A DNA stretch of 64,000 nucleotides from Dermatemys mawii (taxonomy: Eukaryota; Chordata; Testudines; Dermatemydidae): contig ML677358.1 in the NCBI GenBank assembly GCA_007922305.1, positions 18,339,327 to 18,403,326 of the forward strand, read 5' to 3'. Shown here one piece after another: positions 11,766 to 24,575 of this stretch (the stretch's first letter is position 1; every line of letters begins with the position of its first letter). A program made the position numbers and the translations under genes. The notes below the pieces were generated by a model. The model worked only from the letters and a program-made list of their open reading frames with translations. It did no database searches and had not been told where the DNA came from.

Positions 11766-12656
11766 CCATCACTTTAAAAGTTCTTGGCCTTTATTTCCAA
11801 TCCCAGTCCACACAGCCAAATCCCACTTCCCCCCGATGATTGGGGAAAGAATCCTCTTTCTACCAGAGCAACAGCAGCCAGGCTGTTTTTCTAATTGAGA
11901 GATTGAATGGAGGCATTTGTTTGCTTGGTAAATCGTTGGAAATAAATATTAATTATGTTATAATAATGTATGGCTTTGCACTTGACTGGGTATGCACATT
12001 TTGGGACATTAGAAAGGGAATGTCTGGCAAACTTCACCACCATTCAGGGAAGCATCCCTCCAACATTTCTCTAATCCTAGTGTCATTCTTCTCTCCCCAG
12101 GATGCCATTGTACTGGTGACATGACAGCCAGCAAAGCAAATTGACATGTAATGAATGCTCATTACCTATGAATATTCATTGCCTGCTTGAGTACAACTGA
12201 ATGTAGTAATGTACTGGTAACTATGAACTATGAACTAAACACAGCAGTTAAAGTTTTTCTGTAATTGTGGCATGATTACATAAAGGTCTTGGAGAACTCC
12301 CAAAACCTTCATAAATTCAAGATAAGGCTTCTAAATGGCCAGCTTCTCCAAGGCTGGCAATGGACAACAATAGAATAACCTAGATATATAGTGTTTCATT
12401 AAACTCCTGTTTGAGGCACCTGGCCTTGAGGGAAGCCTTGCTCTCTCCCCTAGTCCCTGTGGAGCTCTCAAAGCACACAGAAGCAGAGCTCCTATCCTGA
12501 AGAGAGCTCCTTTGCTCTTGTGGAGGTTCTGCATTAGCAGAAATTCATCAGTGCAGCTTAGTGGGACGTAATTTGGTTGACAGAATTTGGTGATCCAGAA
12601 ACTGGAGTTGGGTAAATTAGGTTCTACTGCTACTACTACTGTACTTTGATCAATCA

Positions 12657-12965
12657 TATATTTTAAGGCCAGAAGGGACTATTATTATAATCTAGTCAGA
12701 AATCCTGCATAATACTGGCTAAAGAACCTCACCCAATAATTTCTGCATCAGGCCAATGGGATATAACTCAGGCAGAGGTTATTTGTAAGAAAGACATCCA
12801 GTCTTGACTTGAGTGCAAGCAAAGAAGATTCAATGACATCCCTAGGTAAGTTGTTCCAGTGGTTAATTGCCCTTCTGTTGGGTATGAATCTTTGGGAATG
12901 AGTGTTATTTTTTTTTAGGGAGAGAACTACATGTTTTCTAAAAATAAAAACCTGAGTTTTCACGA
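12657..12965 (-). mobile_element. CR1 LINE 3' end, minus orientation
   Basis: On the minus strand this ends with the canonical CR1 tail (CAGACTAGATGAT-type motif, here diverged, then CCCTTCTGGCCTTAAAA) and before that encodes NHWNNLPRDV and LKSRLDVFL, recalled from the end of CR1-like reverse-transcriptase frames and 3' UTRs. It is 5'-truncated, as most CR1 copies are. The open frame at 12748-12963 belongs to this element. Confidence 0.8.
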
Positions 12966-15099
12966 CCTACTTTGTCCCTCTAAATGGACAGAAGGCTGCA
13001 ACTCCACCTGGCTATACCTAATGGATTAAATCCAGCCGTGACGCACACCCTTACATCTGAGATCATGTGGCCCCTGTATGTCCATAAGGCAGGAAAGAAG
13101 TTAATATCGTGCACTCAGTTATGTCAAGCTACAAACATGAATAACAAGCCATTATGTAAAAATCTGCCTGAATTTCTGAGTCACCACATTTATGATGGAA
13201 CCGATACTTTTGGCAAAAGTCAAACACCAGAAAGAAAATTATTTCCAGCTTGAAGTTTTGCAACCCTTCAGCATATTAAGGCTCACTTATTATTATTAAT
13301 ATCCATGTTGTGCAATGTTCTTATAGTCAATTTCTTCTCCCTTGTGTAAACTTGGAGATGTCCAACAATCCTAGGTATTCTTTCCTAATAGGAAATAAAT
13401 TAGAAAGTTGAAGTAACACAGAACTGCATTCCAATTGTACTTTATCAAAGAGGTACCATCCTAATATTTTTAATATTTCAATATTGCCCTCCTATATAAA
13501 AAGCTAAGTCCAATGTATGCCTGTGGGGGGGGAGGGGTCAAAAAAGACGTCTGTGTTTCAACTTCCCACGGCTTTAAGGTCCTTCTGCAAAACCCCATTA
13601 AGCTGCATTCAAATGTTGGCACCTCTGAGAGTATTTTAATGCCATATAACTCTTGATATGCTTAATAAAAGTGTCTGTACATGTGGTTCTATTTTTCACT
13701 TCCTGGTAAATAAATAAAAAATAAATAATATCTCAGATGTAGCAGGTGCTGCCTCTTTCCCCAAAGAGTAGCCAGACAAAAACCAATGTTTGCCTATTTA
13801 ATCATTAGTCCCCATATTTGACTAGCAGTTTTGGGACTAAGACCATTTGAGGGGAAAGATAAATCCCATTTTTTTAAGCATGACCCCATTTCTCAGCTCG
13901 TTAATGTTGTCATGGCATTTATTTCATTTCATTCTCCTATTCGATATTAACAACTTAACTACTAAGACACACACAAGCAGTGTGTTTTGCATGCAGTATT
14001 GAAGAACGCAAGGGTGAGAGGGTTAAAATTGAGTTGTTTCAAGGAGTTTCTTCATGTCATTCAAGTTCATACCAGTTAAAAGAAGATCTAAGTGCTGTGG
14101 CCAAGTCATCTACAGCACAAGAATTAGATCAGTAAGTCAGATTTCTGAATCTCTTTTAGGAGGAATGAATTGATATGACAGTGACATCTAGCAAAATTCT
14201 AGGTATGAAATGGCCCATCTATGTCTCTATAGAGTTGTTACAATCTGGGTAGTTACAAGGTTTAAAAGCATTCAGAACCGAGACTTCATCTTACAGATTG
14301 CCCTATCAGAATGATTTATAAAGGAGTGTGGATGGCAACATATTGTGAATGTAAAACAGAAAGCAAGGCACCAATTAAAAACCTCCAGCAAACCTTTCAC
14401 ATTCAGGTCCTCTACAGCCTTCAGTGGGAGGTATGCTTGTATGAAGTCTCCAGGAATAAAGCCAGGAGGTATATACTGCTGAGCAGCTGACAGATTTTTA
14501 ACTGGAAATACCACTTTGTAAGAACAAGGCATTTGAACGTTATTTCACGGAAGCCTGCCTTCAGCCACCAACAAAAAATGGTTATTTAATCGAGGTGCTA
14601 TCTCAAGAAAGGCAGAGCAGAATTTGTCTCAGTCTCTTTAGAGTGAAGGTTGCGTACTAATGTTCCAAACCTGCAACTAATATCACCAACACTAGGTCCC
14701 GCTAAAGTTACTAGGACTTTGCATTGGTGTGGCATCTGACCAGTCACTATATTTTGCAGGCTAGGTCGGTCTCTGAGTTCATAAACAGTCTATAAAAAGA
14801 ATCAGAAATACTGTATAACAACAGTGGCAGGGCATTGCACTAGAAATCACAGCTGTGTGTGTGTCTATCTGCAGTTCCAAAATCAAGTCCTATAGCTTGT
14901 CTGAAGCCTGTAAATGATACATTTCTTCTTTGGCTGCTGCTGGTGAGATTGATATAGAACCAAGTCAGTCACCAATGAGCCTAATTCCTCAGTGATCTCA
15001 CCACGGAGAAGAGGAGGAGGGTGGAATGGGGAGGGAGAAGAAATAAAATTGGCCCTTTAGAAAAAAAAAGAGCATTTAAACTGCTTGTCAGTCGTCTGC

Positions 15100-15400
15100 C
15101 TGACAAGGCCACTTGAATGTATTCAGGAATATTTGCATAAACGCTCGCAGTGAGTTCACCGTAGCTGCTAGCGCTAATGGTACATAAAGTAATTTAGTCA
15201 CTTCTCTTAGGCATCCTGTCAGAGTGATGAGCACCCCCTCTTTGCCTTGTTGCATATTAGATCATTAGATAATAAAGTGTTAGAGCATGCAAACTGACAG
15301 GGTCTCCGCCACGATCATTTTCTGAGGGCACTGCATTCTGCCAGAGAGGAAAAATAAGAGAGAAACTGATGCTGCAATTGGCTTTACATTCAAGTAAATA
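15100..15400. promoter_or_regulatory. Candidate conserved non-coding element
   Basis: Repeat-free sequence with an octamer ATTTGCAT at 15131-15138, GCTAGCGCTAATGG, TAATTTAGTCA, repeated TAGATCATTAGATAAT and CTGACAGGG (MEIS-like TGACAG). The composition resembles developmental enhancers. No alignment was possible. Confidence 0.35.
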
Positions 15401-17704
15401 TACCCGGAGATTTGAAAAATTACTTTGAAGCAAGGTAAAAGAGTTTATGCAAGAAACTCTGCAGAGCTCTAGAGTGTGGGCTTCATGCTAAGAAACCTAA
15501 AAGAGTCCCTCCAGGCCTGCTTGAATGCTATCTCTTGCATAACCTTCCTTTTCCCCACCTGTTTGGGTTTAGTCCTTTAAATTGTTCTGGAAAGGTTTTC
15601 CTTTTAAAATTACACCTTCAGGTGAAGCATAAACCAATATATATTATACCAATTTTGATCTATATTAGCTCTTCTCTATGCATCCTACTGTATTTGTATA
15701 ATTTAGAAAGGTCAACCACACTAGCCCCATGGTTTACCATAAATATCAAACAAGCAAGGGACCAACTATTTCTTAGTGAAAATGTGATCATTATTGCAAA
15801 CCACAGATCACTGTGGCCTACCCTATTTATACCACACAGAGCGGTCTGAAATAATTAGCCTCTGCCTTTTGCAAAAGATATATTTATTTGAAAGATGAGC
15901 TTATTAACTCTCCAGGATCAAGGAGTATATTGTGGGGATGTGAAACCATGATCTTGGTTTCTACTTATGTACAGAGAGATGAGTCGCTAAAAAGGAGCCT
16001 TCCTTTTACTGTCTGACCAGCAAGATATAAATAGAGATCTGTGTTGGAGATCCCAAAAATAATCCAGGCTACCTGCAAATGAGATGGGAAAAACCCAAGT
16101 GTGGAGACACAAGGCTCCTGAGTGGCTCAGAAGGTAAAACTTTCTTTCTGGTTTTGCTTTTTGGCAACCAAAGTCTTTTTTAGGTGTCACACACATGGGA
16201 ACTGAGTGTTTAAAAGCAGCATTTGCCAACACAGGTTTGTAAAGAAAATTGTAAGGTTAATAATGCCTAACAAAATCAGCCAGCAAATGCTCCACATCAC
16301 CACCTTCTGCCCCCGCTTCTCCCCAGACAACATCAGGTATTCATCATTTGCTGACCAGATATTTGCGTTTGGGCTCAAAATCTCTATAGAAGCAGCTGGG
16401 TTCATTTGGTCAGAGGGTATGATAGTATACTTCTTGCAATCCAAACCTCATGATCAGTCAGAGCACTGGGGCACAGTTGCTGTGGGTAGCACAGTTACCT
16501 ACTGGCAACCTGATATGGCCTGGATCATCCTCTCCCCCACCCGCCCGACACCATCACAGAAGATGGGAGAGCCAAAAGTATTCTGCACAGACAAATCTGG
16601 GGAAGACAGCCCAGTCCTTAGGACCAAGGATCCAGGAGTAGGAGTAAGAGGGACACATTTTGGGGAGGGGACTATGAGGGAAGCTTATTCCAGTGGAGAG
16701 AGCTATAGACTGTTCCTGGAGTGCAGTTGAAGTTTTTGGTGGCTCCTCGAAACTTTGGTGAGTATGTGTCCCGTTTAACATTTATTCACCCTTGAGTTCG
16801 GTCAGATGTTGGGGACAACATACAACAAAGGTACTTGCTAGTTTTGTCGCCATCACATGCACATAAAAATGCATAGAGTTCAGTGGTTGGGGGAACACAG
16901 GGATTTAGCTGAAAAAGATTAAATGTCTGGCATGTCTTACGGAAGGAAGGACTATTCTAGTGCAGTGGTCACCATTAATGAGAATTTTCCAACAATGGCC
17001 AAATGATTTTATCCGAGAGGTACCTGAGAAATAGATTGGATTAGATAATCACTTTCCCCCTAGGATTTAGAAGAGGTGATAATTGTGGTGATTATGTAGT
17101 GCCTGTTGGAAAATGTTGACATTTAATGGCAACCACTAGACGCGAGGGTTTAACTGGAAATATAGGCATAATTTTATCATTTTCTTCTTTTTGCACACAG
17201 AGCACCTTACCCAGTGGGAGCATGAGTGGTAGATACATGAAAAGGAGGTAGCATTATATGTGTGAAGACAAGAATAATGATAGTATGAGAAAAAAAAGGA
17301 TAAACTTAATCACAGGTAGGCATTCAAAGGTCCTCACTGGAAAAAACAGGTATCTAGCATAGTTCTAAAAAAGCCAAAAAATAAGCAGGTTTTGAAAGAC
17401 AAGTTTATGTTAAAAAGATTGCAAGGTTAACTAGAATGATGTGTCCTTTGTAAGGCTCTGCCTCTTGCTAATTAATAAAAGCACAGTTTGCACATTCCAT
17501 ACAAAAATCGAGCAAACATTATGACAGTGGTTTGTTTATTAGATTAGGCTGTTGGCAGGGATGAAAAAAAATCTATAGGATGAAGCATAGCTGAAAATGG
17601 CTCATGGCCTACATAAAAAGTTAGAGTTAAATAAATACAGATGTAAGTTATGTTTATATAATGAGAAACGCTGCTGAGCTAAGAATTTTAGATTAGTAAG
17701 TGCG

Positions 17705-17840
17705 AACTACAACCTCAATCCTGCAACCACTTACCCAGACCTTCAACTTTACTCACGCAAGCAGCCCCATTGACTTCAACACGGCTACACACATGCATAA
17801 AGTTAAGCAGATAACTAAGCATTTGCAGGATCGGAGCCCA
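17705..17840. repeat. Short palindromic interspersed repeat (CCTGCAA family)
   Basis: Opens CAATCCTGCAACCACTTACC, has CCCATTGACTTCAACACGG in the centre and closes AAGCATTTGCAGGATCGGAG, so the two ends are inverted copies. The same design occurs at 21305. Confidence 0.55.
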
Positions 17841-18274
17841 AAAGAATGAGTAGAATAGAACTCTTTTTTATCAGCAATTCATCGAGTGATAGAAAATGGC
17901 ATATTCACCCATTATTGTTATTTGTATTACCATATGTAGTTTACATTTTTCCAAGTGGCATTCACTTTCCTTGAGACAAGTTTTATCTGGTTTCTTCTAG
18001 CTATTTGGCAGAATAGAACCAATTACCCATGAAATCCATGGCAAACACTTATGGCACAAACCAGTGCAAGGAGCTGGGTGTATTCCACACCCATGATTGT
18101 CAATGGAAGCAAGTGTCTAATGTGTTCAGAATGATAACCCACTTCAAAAGACAAGGGACAATTCTCCCAAGGAGCTGGGTGGGAAATTCCCCTATGTTTT
18201 TTCCTGTTTTGTTTTGTTTCATTTTTAGAAGCAGTCACCAATTTAGAGGATGTAGCAAGAACAAAACATCAGTC

Positions 18275-18660
18275 AGATCCAGATTTTCAAAGCAGCTTAA
18301 CGCTCACTTAAAAAACTCAATGGAGTAGCCAGATTTCCTACAGACCTCAGCACACAGCAGCTACCAGAAATCTGGTCTCATTTGTGGGTGCCAAGGGCTT
18401 TTGAAAATCTACCCACATCTTTTACATGCTAGGGGGAGCACCGCCATTTTGAAAACCTGATCCCAATTTTGGGTGCTGAGTGGAGGTGATCCCAAAAATG
18501 TAGACATTTTTTGGTAAAGCCAGGGGCAGGTTTTTCATGAGCATTTTCTCAGGTTCCCCACTACCGCCACTGAAAACTCTAGCACTTCACTGCTTTGAAA
18601 ATCCAAACCTAGTTTTTGGAGACTGATCTCTTGAAAATTTGGCCTGGAAGTTTGTTTCAA
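18275..18660. repeat. Interspersed repeats of the 9470 family, two adjoining copies
   Basis: CAGATTTTCAAAGCAGC, GGGTGCCAAGGGCTTTTGAA, TTTTGGGTGCTGAGTGGAGG and CTTGAAAATTTGGCCTGG are family landmarks. The block ends about 100 bp from the EBF1 exon 8 donor. Confidence 0.45.
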
Positions 18661-18732
18661 CAACTGCAGGACAATTTGAAATGAAAAATGAGAGAGAAAC
18701 CAAATAAATTCACATTTAACGTAGCAACGTCA

Positions 18733-18921
<189 letters not shown>

Positions 18922-19534
18922 TCAACGTTTTGATATATTAAAAAAAAAGAGCACAGATTGTAATAAACTCAGTTAAATAAATAACAGCTGGGAGCTGCAG
19001 AAAATTGCATAGCTATTTCGCATAATAACTGGTGCTTATGCTGTACAAATCTAACAAGAGACGCTATTGATGAGTGAGTCTTTGGCAAAGAAACCTTTGA
19101 TGCAGCTTTAAGTCAAATTGCAGAGTTTGTAGCTGTATGGCAGAAGGTACGCTGTTAACCATCATTTTAACAAGAAGATCTTTATTAAGGGTTTCTCTCC
19201 CCCCTCACACCCCCAAGCAAATACAAGGGTGGTTGTGTTTCACCCTAAATTATCCTTCACTTTCTGTGCTGAAGTAGATAGCGCTGTTGACATTGCAAAT
19301 GAGAATCAATTCAAAATAAAAGAAAACAAAAACACTTTTTGTGAAGTGGAGAGGAGAGCAGAGTTCTGTTTCTCTCCCCGCCCCAACCGCCTTCTTTTTA
19401 GCCACAGTCACCAGGGATATCTGGACTTATCCCAAATTCTCCTGCTCTGAGCTGCATTTCAGGGTCTCTGGGGACAGTCTCCACTTCAGAGAAAGACAGA
19501 CCTAGCCACCCTTATTACCATCTGTGTTATGCTC

Positions 19535-19800
19535 ATACCTAGGGGCCCCAATCAAGATCAGGGCCCCCTGTCCTAGACAGCACACAGACACAATCTGAGA
19601 TGGATCCTGCCCAAAGGAGTTTCCAGTCTGGTAGATAAGACCCAAAGTGTGGGAGAAGAAATGGAGGCACAAAGAGGGGGAGTGAGTTGCCTACGGTCAC
19701 ACAGCTTGTTTGAAGCAGTGCTGGGAATAGAAGTCACTCAGATCCCCACCCTATTTCAGGACCACACACTGCTTCTCTTACCCCTTTCCCCGCTCTGACC
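19535..19800 (-). repeat. Composite SINE: GGGGCAGGGACTGT family joined to MIR-like segment
   Basis: GGGGCCCCAATCAAGATCAG and CCAAAGGAGTTTCCAGTCTG (first family) are followed by GAGGCACAAAGAG, AGTGAGTTGCCTACGGTCAC and ACAGCTTGTTTGAAGCAGTG (MIR-like, minus). Such joined copies suggest one composite family. Confidence 0.65.
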
Positions 19801-20029
19801 CCTATGTCCTAAACTAATGAAGTACAGCATTTCAGGGTTGGATTCCAGTTGAAGATGGGGCCGTGGGTAGACTGCCAGTTTTCCAAGAGCACGCGTTGCC
19901 GTAGAGAACTTTGACTAAAACAATAAGAAGAAATGACCTACACTTCTCCTTATATTAAACAGGGAAAGGGATTAAAAATTGAAACCCACAGAGATATGTT
20001 TATTCATGCGACCTCTTACAACCAAATAT

Positions 20030-20480
20030 AATAATTGTCTGTTAATTGCAGTTTCAGCTCCCACCTCATGCTTCGACATGTGAAACAGCAATCAGTGGCT
20101 CCGTTTAATCCACCTATTATGTTGACTAATTAACTTTGCTCGACAGTTTATTTCTTCCTCCATTATCAGTCCCTGTCAGCCGCAAGCACACTGCCGCATA
20201 GGGGGACCTCAGCCCTCTTGATTGATCACCGATAGATTGACATGCAGATTAATTTAATTAGAATCACCTCACTTGAGAAATGAAAGACAATGGCAAGGGG
20301 GCTAATAGATCTGCTCTTATAATGAGGCTAGCCTCCAGAGCCTGGGCAGAGGATTTCTGATTTATTTTGCTGAATTCCCCAGTCGCTCTGAAAGGCTCTT
20401 GCTTTAATTGTTCTTGGTTTTGAGAGGCTTTAGCCTCTGAAGAGGTGAAATGCTTTACAAGGATTGGCAAACATTGTTTC
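20030..20480. promoter_or_regulatory. Strong candidate conserved element / enhancer in intron 7
   Basis: The block is repeat-free and rich in homeodomain motifs: TAATTAA at 20127-20133, the PBX-HOX composite TGATTGAT at 20219-20226 leading into TGATCA, and an ATTAATTTAATTAG cluster at 20248-20261. CTGTCAGCC and ATTGACATGC resemble MEIS-type sites. It lies 1.1 kb upstream of exon 8 in gene orientation. Low divergence is an impression, not a measurement. Confidence 0.4.
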
Positions 20481-21189
20481 CAGACTCCCAGGAAGCTGCT
20501 ACCTCTCAGTGTTGGTCGAATGAGGACACTTAAAGGATCACTTACAACAATTCAGTGTCATCACTTGAATTAGATAAAGAGAGTAAACTAAAACTGTTGC
20601 CATTCTACCTATTTCTCAGCACTATTAAACACTTAAAAATACAAAGTGAATCTAGCAGCTGCTAAACCATCCTTATCCATACCAGGAAGCCTTTGTCTTC
20701 AAAAGCAGGGACACAACAGAAGAGTTTGCAGTTCAGGATTTCTGATATAGTCCATCGGAATGCCATTCTGCCATGGATTTTTTTAAAAAATATATATATT
20801 ATTAAAATATAGAATAAAGGATTCAACAGCTCTTACAGACAGTAATTTGGGAGGAAAAGACAGCACCAAATACTTTAGATAAATTCTTTTGAATTCAAAC
20901 CAGTGGAGAAAAACACTGCCAAAATGTAAAATTCTGCAAGGATTTCAAATGGAATTTATCCTTTTCGTTCCTAGGGGACAGAATCAAGTTTTTGCTGTTT
21001 CCACTAAAATGTGAGCCTACAGTGAGTAGTACATAGTTGGTGAAGGCACAAATGAGATCGCAACCATTGTAAATTCTTTGGGGCGAGGATTTTTGGGCAA
21101 ATCCTCAGCTGACATCACTTGTCATAGCGCCATTGACTTCTATACCAGTCTTCTGTGTTAGTCGGTGAAATGCCAGGCACATTTAGGCT

Positions 21190-21252
21190 GATGTAGAAAT
21201 ATAATAAAATAAAATATTAATAAATTAATTACATAAATAAATAAATAAATAG
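21190..21252. repeat. (AAAT)n low-complexity repeat
   Basis: Runs of AAAT/TAAA tetranucleotides with interruptions, ending in four clean AAAT units. Confidence 0.85.
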
Positions 21253-21304
21253 CTGAAGAAGAATTTTAATTTCCTAGAATGTCAAAAGATTGAAATATTT
21301 TTCT

Positions 21305-21440
21305 CCACAATTTGGCCCCAATCCTGCAAATACTTATGCATGTGCTTCCCCTTAAGCATGTGTGTAGTCCCACTGACGTCAGTTGGGTTAAGCAGATGCT
21401 TAAAATTAAGCATGTGAGCATTTCAAGGATCTAGACTTAA
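21305..21440. repeat. Short palindromic interspersed repeat (CCTGCAA family) carrying a CRE
   Basis: The edges CAATCCTGCAAATACTTATG and GTGAGCATTTCAAGGATC are inverted copies, with a palindromic centre CACTGACGTCAGTTGGG. The centre contains a perfect cAMP-response element TGACGTCA at 21374-21381, where other copies read TGACTTCA. Confidence 0.6.
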
Positions 21441-21469
21441 AAGTCTTCTTAAGTTAAAAATAATACTAG

Positions 21470-21600
21470 CTTAGGGCCCAAACCTGCAAAGACTTGCGCA
21501 TGTAAGTAACCTCTCTCACATAAGAACTCCTAACATGGGAGTAACTCTACTCATAAGAGTAGATCCATCAAGGTTGGTTACAGGATCAAGCCTTTGTAAT
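21470..21600. repeat. Second CCTGCAA-family copy
   Basis: GGGCCCAAACCTGCAAAGAC at the left and GGTTACAGGATCAAGCC at the right match the family ends. It lies directly after the copy at 21305. Confidence 0.5.
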
Positions 21601-22319
21601 ATTTTTCCCTCAGGTTTTGGAACATGGTTTGATTTACTGAACTGTACCTTCCTACCTACCTCTTGATCAGGGAGTTTGATTTACTGCACAGAGACCACAC
21701 TGGAGTGGTTCTTTGGAGTCGTTAGCAGAAGAAACTATAAAAGGAATCACCATGAGAATCTGTTTCCAGTGTCAGGAAATGCAGAAAAAAAGTGGTTACT
21801 CTGGGTGTCTGTCTGAAAAAAATGATTATTCATAGTGCACCTGTAAAAAGCAGCACACACACGCTGCTCATTTCTTAAAATATACAATTTTATTAACGTA
21901 AGCACTCTGTTTTGCTACAAATGTAAAAAGGACTTAGCACACACGGATTAGCTAAATATTAATGCCATGACTACATAGAGAAGAAAAATAGACTGTGTAT
22001 TTGTTATGCACTGCAATGAAATACTTGGACTTCTTCAGTGCACATGTAGGCTTATAAGGTACACTTAGATTTTTAATCTAAAATACAACACTTGTCTCAT
22101 TTTGATTTTGAAATTATGGGGATGTGTTTAAGTTAAAGCACATGCTAAAGCTAATTGTGGAGAAGTCGTAAAATTGGGGTGGAGGAATCAAACTAGATGT
22201 GAGTGGACAGTGAGATATCCGTAGAACATAAACTATAGCAGGAGGGAAAAGAAACACTACAGTATAATAAATGATTAATGAGGTGCTGACATATTAATGT
22301 AAACATGGGGACAACCAGG

Positions 22320-22440
22320 CCTGCCAAATCTCAAACCTTTCCAAATTTTGTCAACAAAACACATTTTTAATTTGGGTCAGGCAAACACGGAAAATGATTT
22401 TGAGCTTTCGCTTCAACCCGTCATAGATTTTTAATCTAAA
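22320..22440. repeat. Interspersed repeat (AAATTTTG / GTCAA family) fragment
   Basis: CCAAATTTTGTCAACAAAAC and GGAAAATGATTTTGAGC resemble the family at 36270, 51775 and 57375. Confidence 0.3.
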
Positions 22441-22465
22441 TCTTGTATCAACACTGGGGAAAACT

Positions 22466-22478
22466 GGGGGGGGGGGGG
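22466..22478. repeat. Poly(G) run
   Basis: A run of about twelve consecutive G residues followed by A. Confidence 0.9.
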
Positions 22479-23094
22479 ACATTTCTCTCCCCTCTCCCCC
22501 ATCATGTTACAACTTTATTCAGCCAGCCATCACTATCATTCATGCTACATTATATAATAACTCTGCAAATTATTCTGCCTGCCGTCAAATAGCTCAGTTG
22601 TGAATGTTTTGGGGAGGTTAGTTAAAAAACCTTCTGAAACAAGACTGTTGGAGATCAAACTATTTATCCAGGTTTAGTACTGGGCCTGTTTATTTGTTAT
22701 GGTGTATCACCTAATATATCAAAATTAAGCATTGCATGACTCCTCATTTTTAACCACAGCCCATTAAGCTTTGCTAACTGATTAATACATAACATATTCC
22801 TTGTGTTTTCAATTTTCTCCATTTTCCTGACAGTGCCCGTATATTTTGGTTTATCCCCCAGACACCTCGTGGCAAAAGCTGCAGAAATTCAACGATGCTA
22901 ATTTCCAGGTTTGAGAGATCTCTTGCTGCCATTTGTTTTAGGCCTGTGGCCTTGGGATTCACTAATCTGATTTGATATCTCACTGTTCCTGCTTCCTAAT
23001 GGATGTCATAACAAAAAGGGATGGGGAACATCCTTATTTTCATCACCAGTTGCAGACTGCTTCGTGCCGTCTGTTTCCCTCATTCTGGTAACTC

Positions 23095-23228
23095 AAATAG
23101 ACCTTGATTCAACAAGATACTTAAGACTGTGCCTAAAGTTAAGCAAGTATGTGCAATGCATTCAGTGAGATTATTCACATGTCTGAAATTAGGCACATGC
23201 ATAAACACCTTGCTGAATTGGGGTCATA
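23095..23228. repeat. Short palindromic interspersed repeat (TTGATTCAAC family)
   Basis: The left edge CCTTGATTCAACAAGATACTT and the right edge ACACCTTGCTGAATTGGGG are inverted copies, with TTAAGCA/TTAGGCA motifs between. Confidence 0.5.
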
Positions 23229-23659
23229 CTTACACTGCTATTTTCCAAACTCCCTCCTCCTCCATATCCCTCTGGGGAGAGAACCTTGCACGTCCTAACT
23301 CCATCAGCTGGGATTTGCGGAGGACCATTTTTGTCTCTTATGCAGATTTGCAGCAGGACACAAGTGGCTACAATTCAGACATGAGTGGCAGCATCCCATT
23401 AAGACAAGTTCGCAGCTAAGGCTGAGGTGGAGGTTGTAGTAAGCCCATCAGACAGTGCGGCAACAGGTTCGTGACTTTCCAACTTTCCATAATAAATGCA
23501 TGTTGGAGGGTCTTACACTCTGACTCAGCCACAGAAGTTTCCTCCATATTGAAACCTAACACATCAGTTTGATGACAACAGCAACAACGAAATACCCAGG
23601 TCGCCTGGGGTTTGTTAATTACACAAGTATACAAAACGTGTTTTAGTTTTATGTGTTCT

Positions 23660-24415
23660 TCAGACAACTGCCATGGGGCAGAAGACCAAGGAGGTAGCGG
23701 GGGCTACTGCCCCCACACTGGGAATATTGAGGGGAGCAGATCTAGCTGATGCAGAGGCAAGAGGGGGACCCACCTATATCCCATGCGGGGGAAGAGTGAG
23801 GGGGGAGCAGGAGAGAGCAGAACCCAAAGCAGGGGTAGGGGAGCCACGGCAGCACATGCAACCAGGCCAGACACCAGGGAGTAGGTTGGATTAACTGTCT
23901 TCTCCCTAGCTTCTGTTACACAGCTGTGCTGGCCAGGGCTAGCATACAGGGGCCACACAGGAGTCACACAGTATTTGCTTCCAGCCGTCCGGGGGAGGTG
24001 GTCGCTTATGGGACTCCGCAGCCCAGCCCATTCCCCACCTTCCAGTCACCCTGGGTCCCTGCGAAGACACTCAGGCCTGGGGAGAGACTGGAGCATGTGT
24101 GCCAGTTGCCAGGCTGGGGTGGGGGCTAGAGCACCAGCACCTGGGGGCTGGGGGAGCAGGGGTGTCAGCATACAGGGGCCAGCCACTGAGGGGGTAAGAG
24201 GGAGAAAACGGCACCAGCCACCAAGGGTGGTGGGGAGCCCAAGGCAGCGGGTGCTAGCTGCCAAGGAGATGCCATAAGAACAGCCAGGATGCCCCTCCCC
24301 GAGCTGCGTCTCAGTAGCTCCCATCGCTCCCCATCCTCCCCCGCTATTGACAGCAAGCTGGTCATCCCCCGCCCCCCATAACACCCTCTAATTTCAATTT
24401 GTATTGCTGCAGCGC
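23660..24415. other. GC-rich block of unknown origin
   Basis: About 750 bp is much richer in G and C than its A/T-rich neighbours and has many overlapping open frames on both strands, none recognisable. GCATACAGGGGCCA occurs twice (23942 and 24168), so it has internal repetition. It could be a retroelement fragment or a small segmental insertion. No coding signal is convincing. Confidence 0.5.
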
Positions 24416-24416
24416 T

Positions 24417-24575
24417 TAGGGTACGTCTACACTGGAATAAAAGATGCGAGGCGTGGCTGCGGCTGGCCTGGGTCAGCAGACTCGGGCCACAAGGCTCTAA
24501 AACTGCTGTGTAGACATTCAGGCTCAGGCTGGAGGCCAAGCTCTGGGACCCTCCCTCCCCCTGGACTCTTAGGTT
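24417..24575. mobile_element. TIR element of the GTCTACACTG class, truncated
   Basis: It begins GGGTACGTCTACACTGG, with GTGTAGACATTCAGGCTC inside and GGAGGCCAAGCTCTGGGACC before the break. This follows the first half of a turtle MITE as I remember it. The second half is missing. Confidence 0.55.

Noticed and set aside
12748..12963. 71-codon minus-strand frame resembling a protein C-terminus
   Set aside because: It is the translated 3' end of a CR1 LINE, not a host gene.
14272..14532. 86-codon minus-strand frame with a protein-like start
   Set aside because: No family recognised, no splice signals in phase with EBF1, and no supporting neighbour. Not listed as a gene.
16206..16730. 174-codon plus-strand open frame with an overlapping minus-strand frame
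   Set aside because: No recognisable domain, overlapping frames on both strands, and unremarkable composition. Treated as chance in intron.
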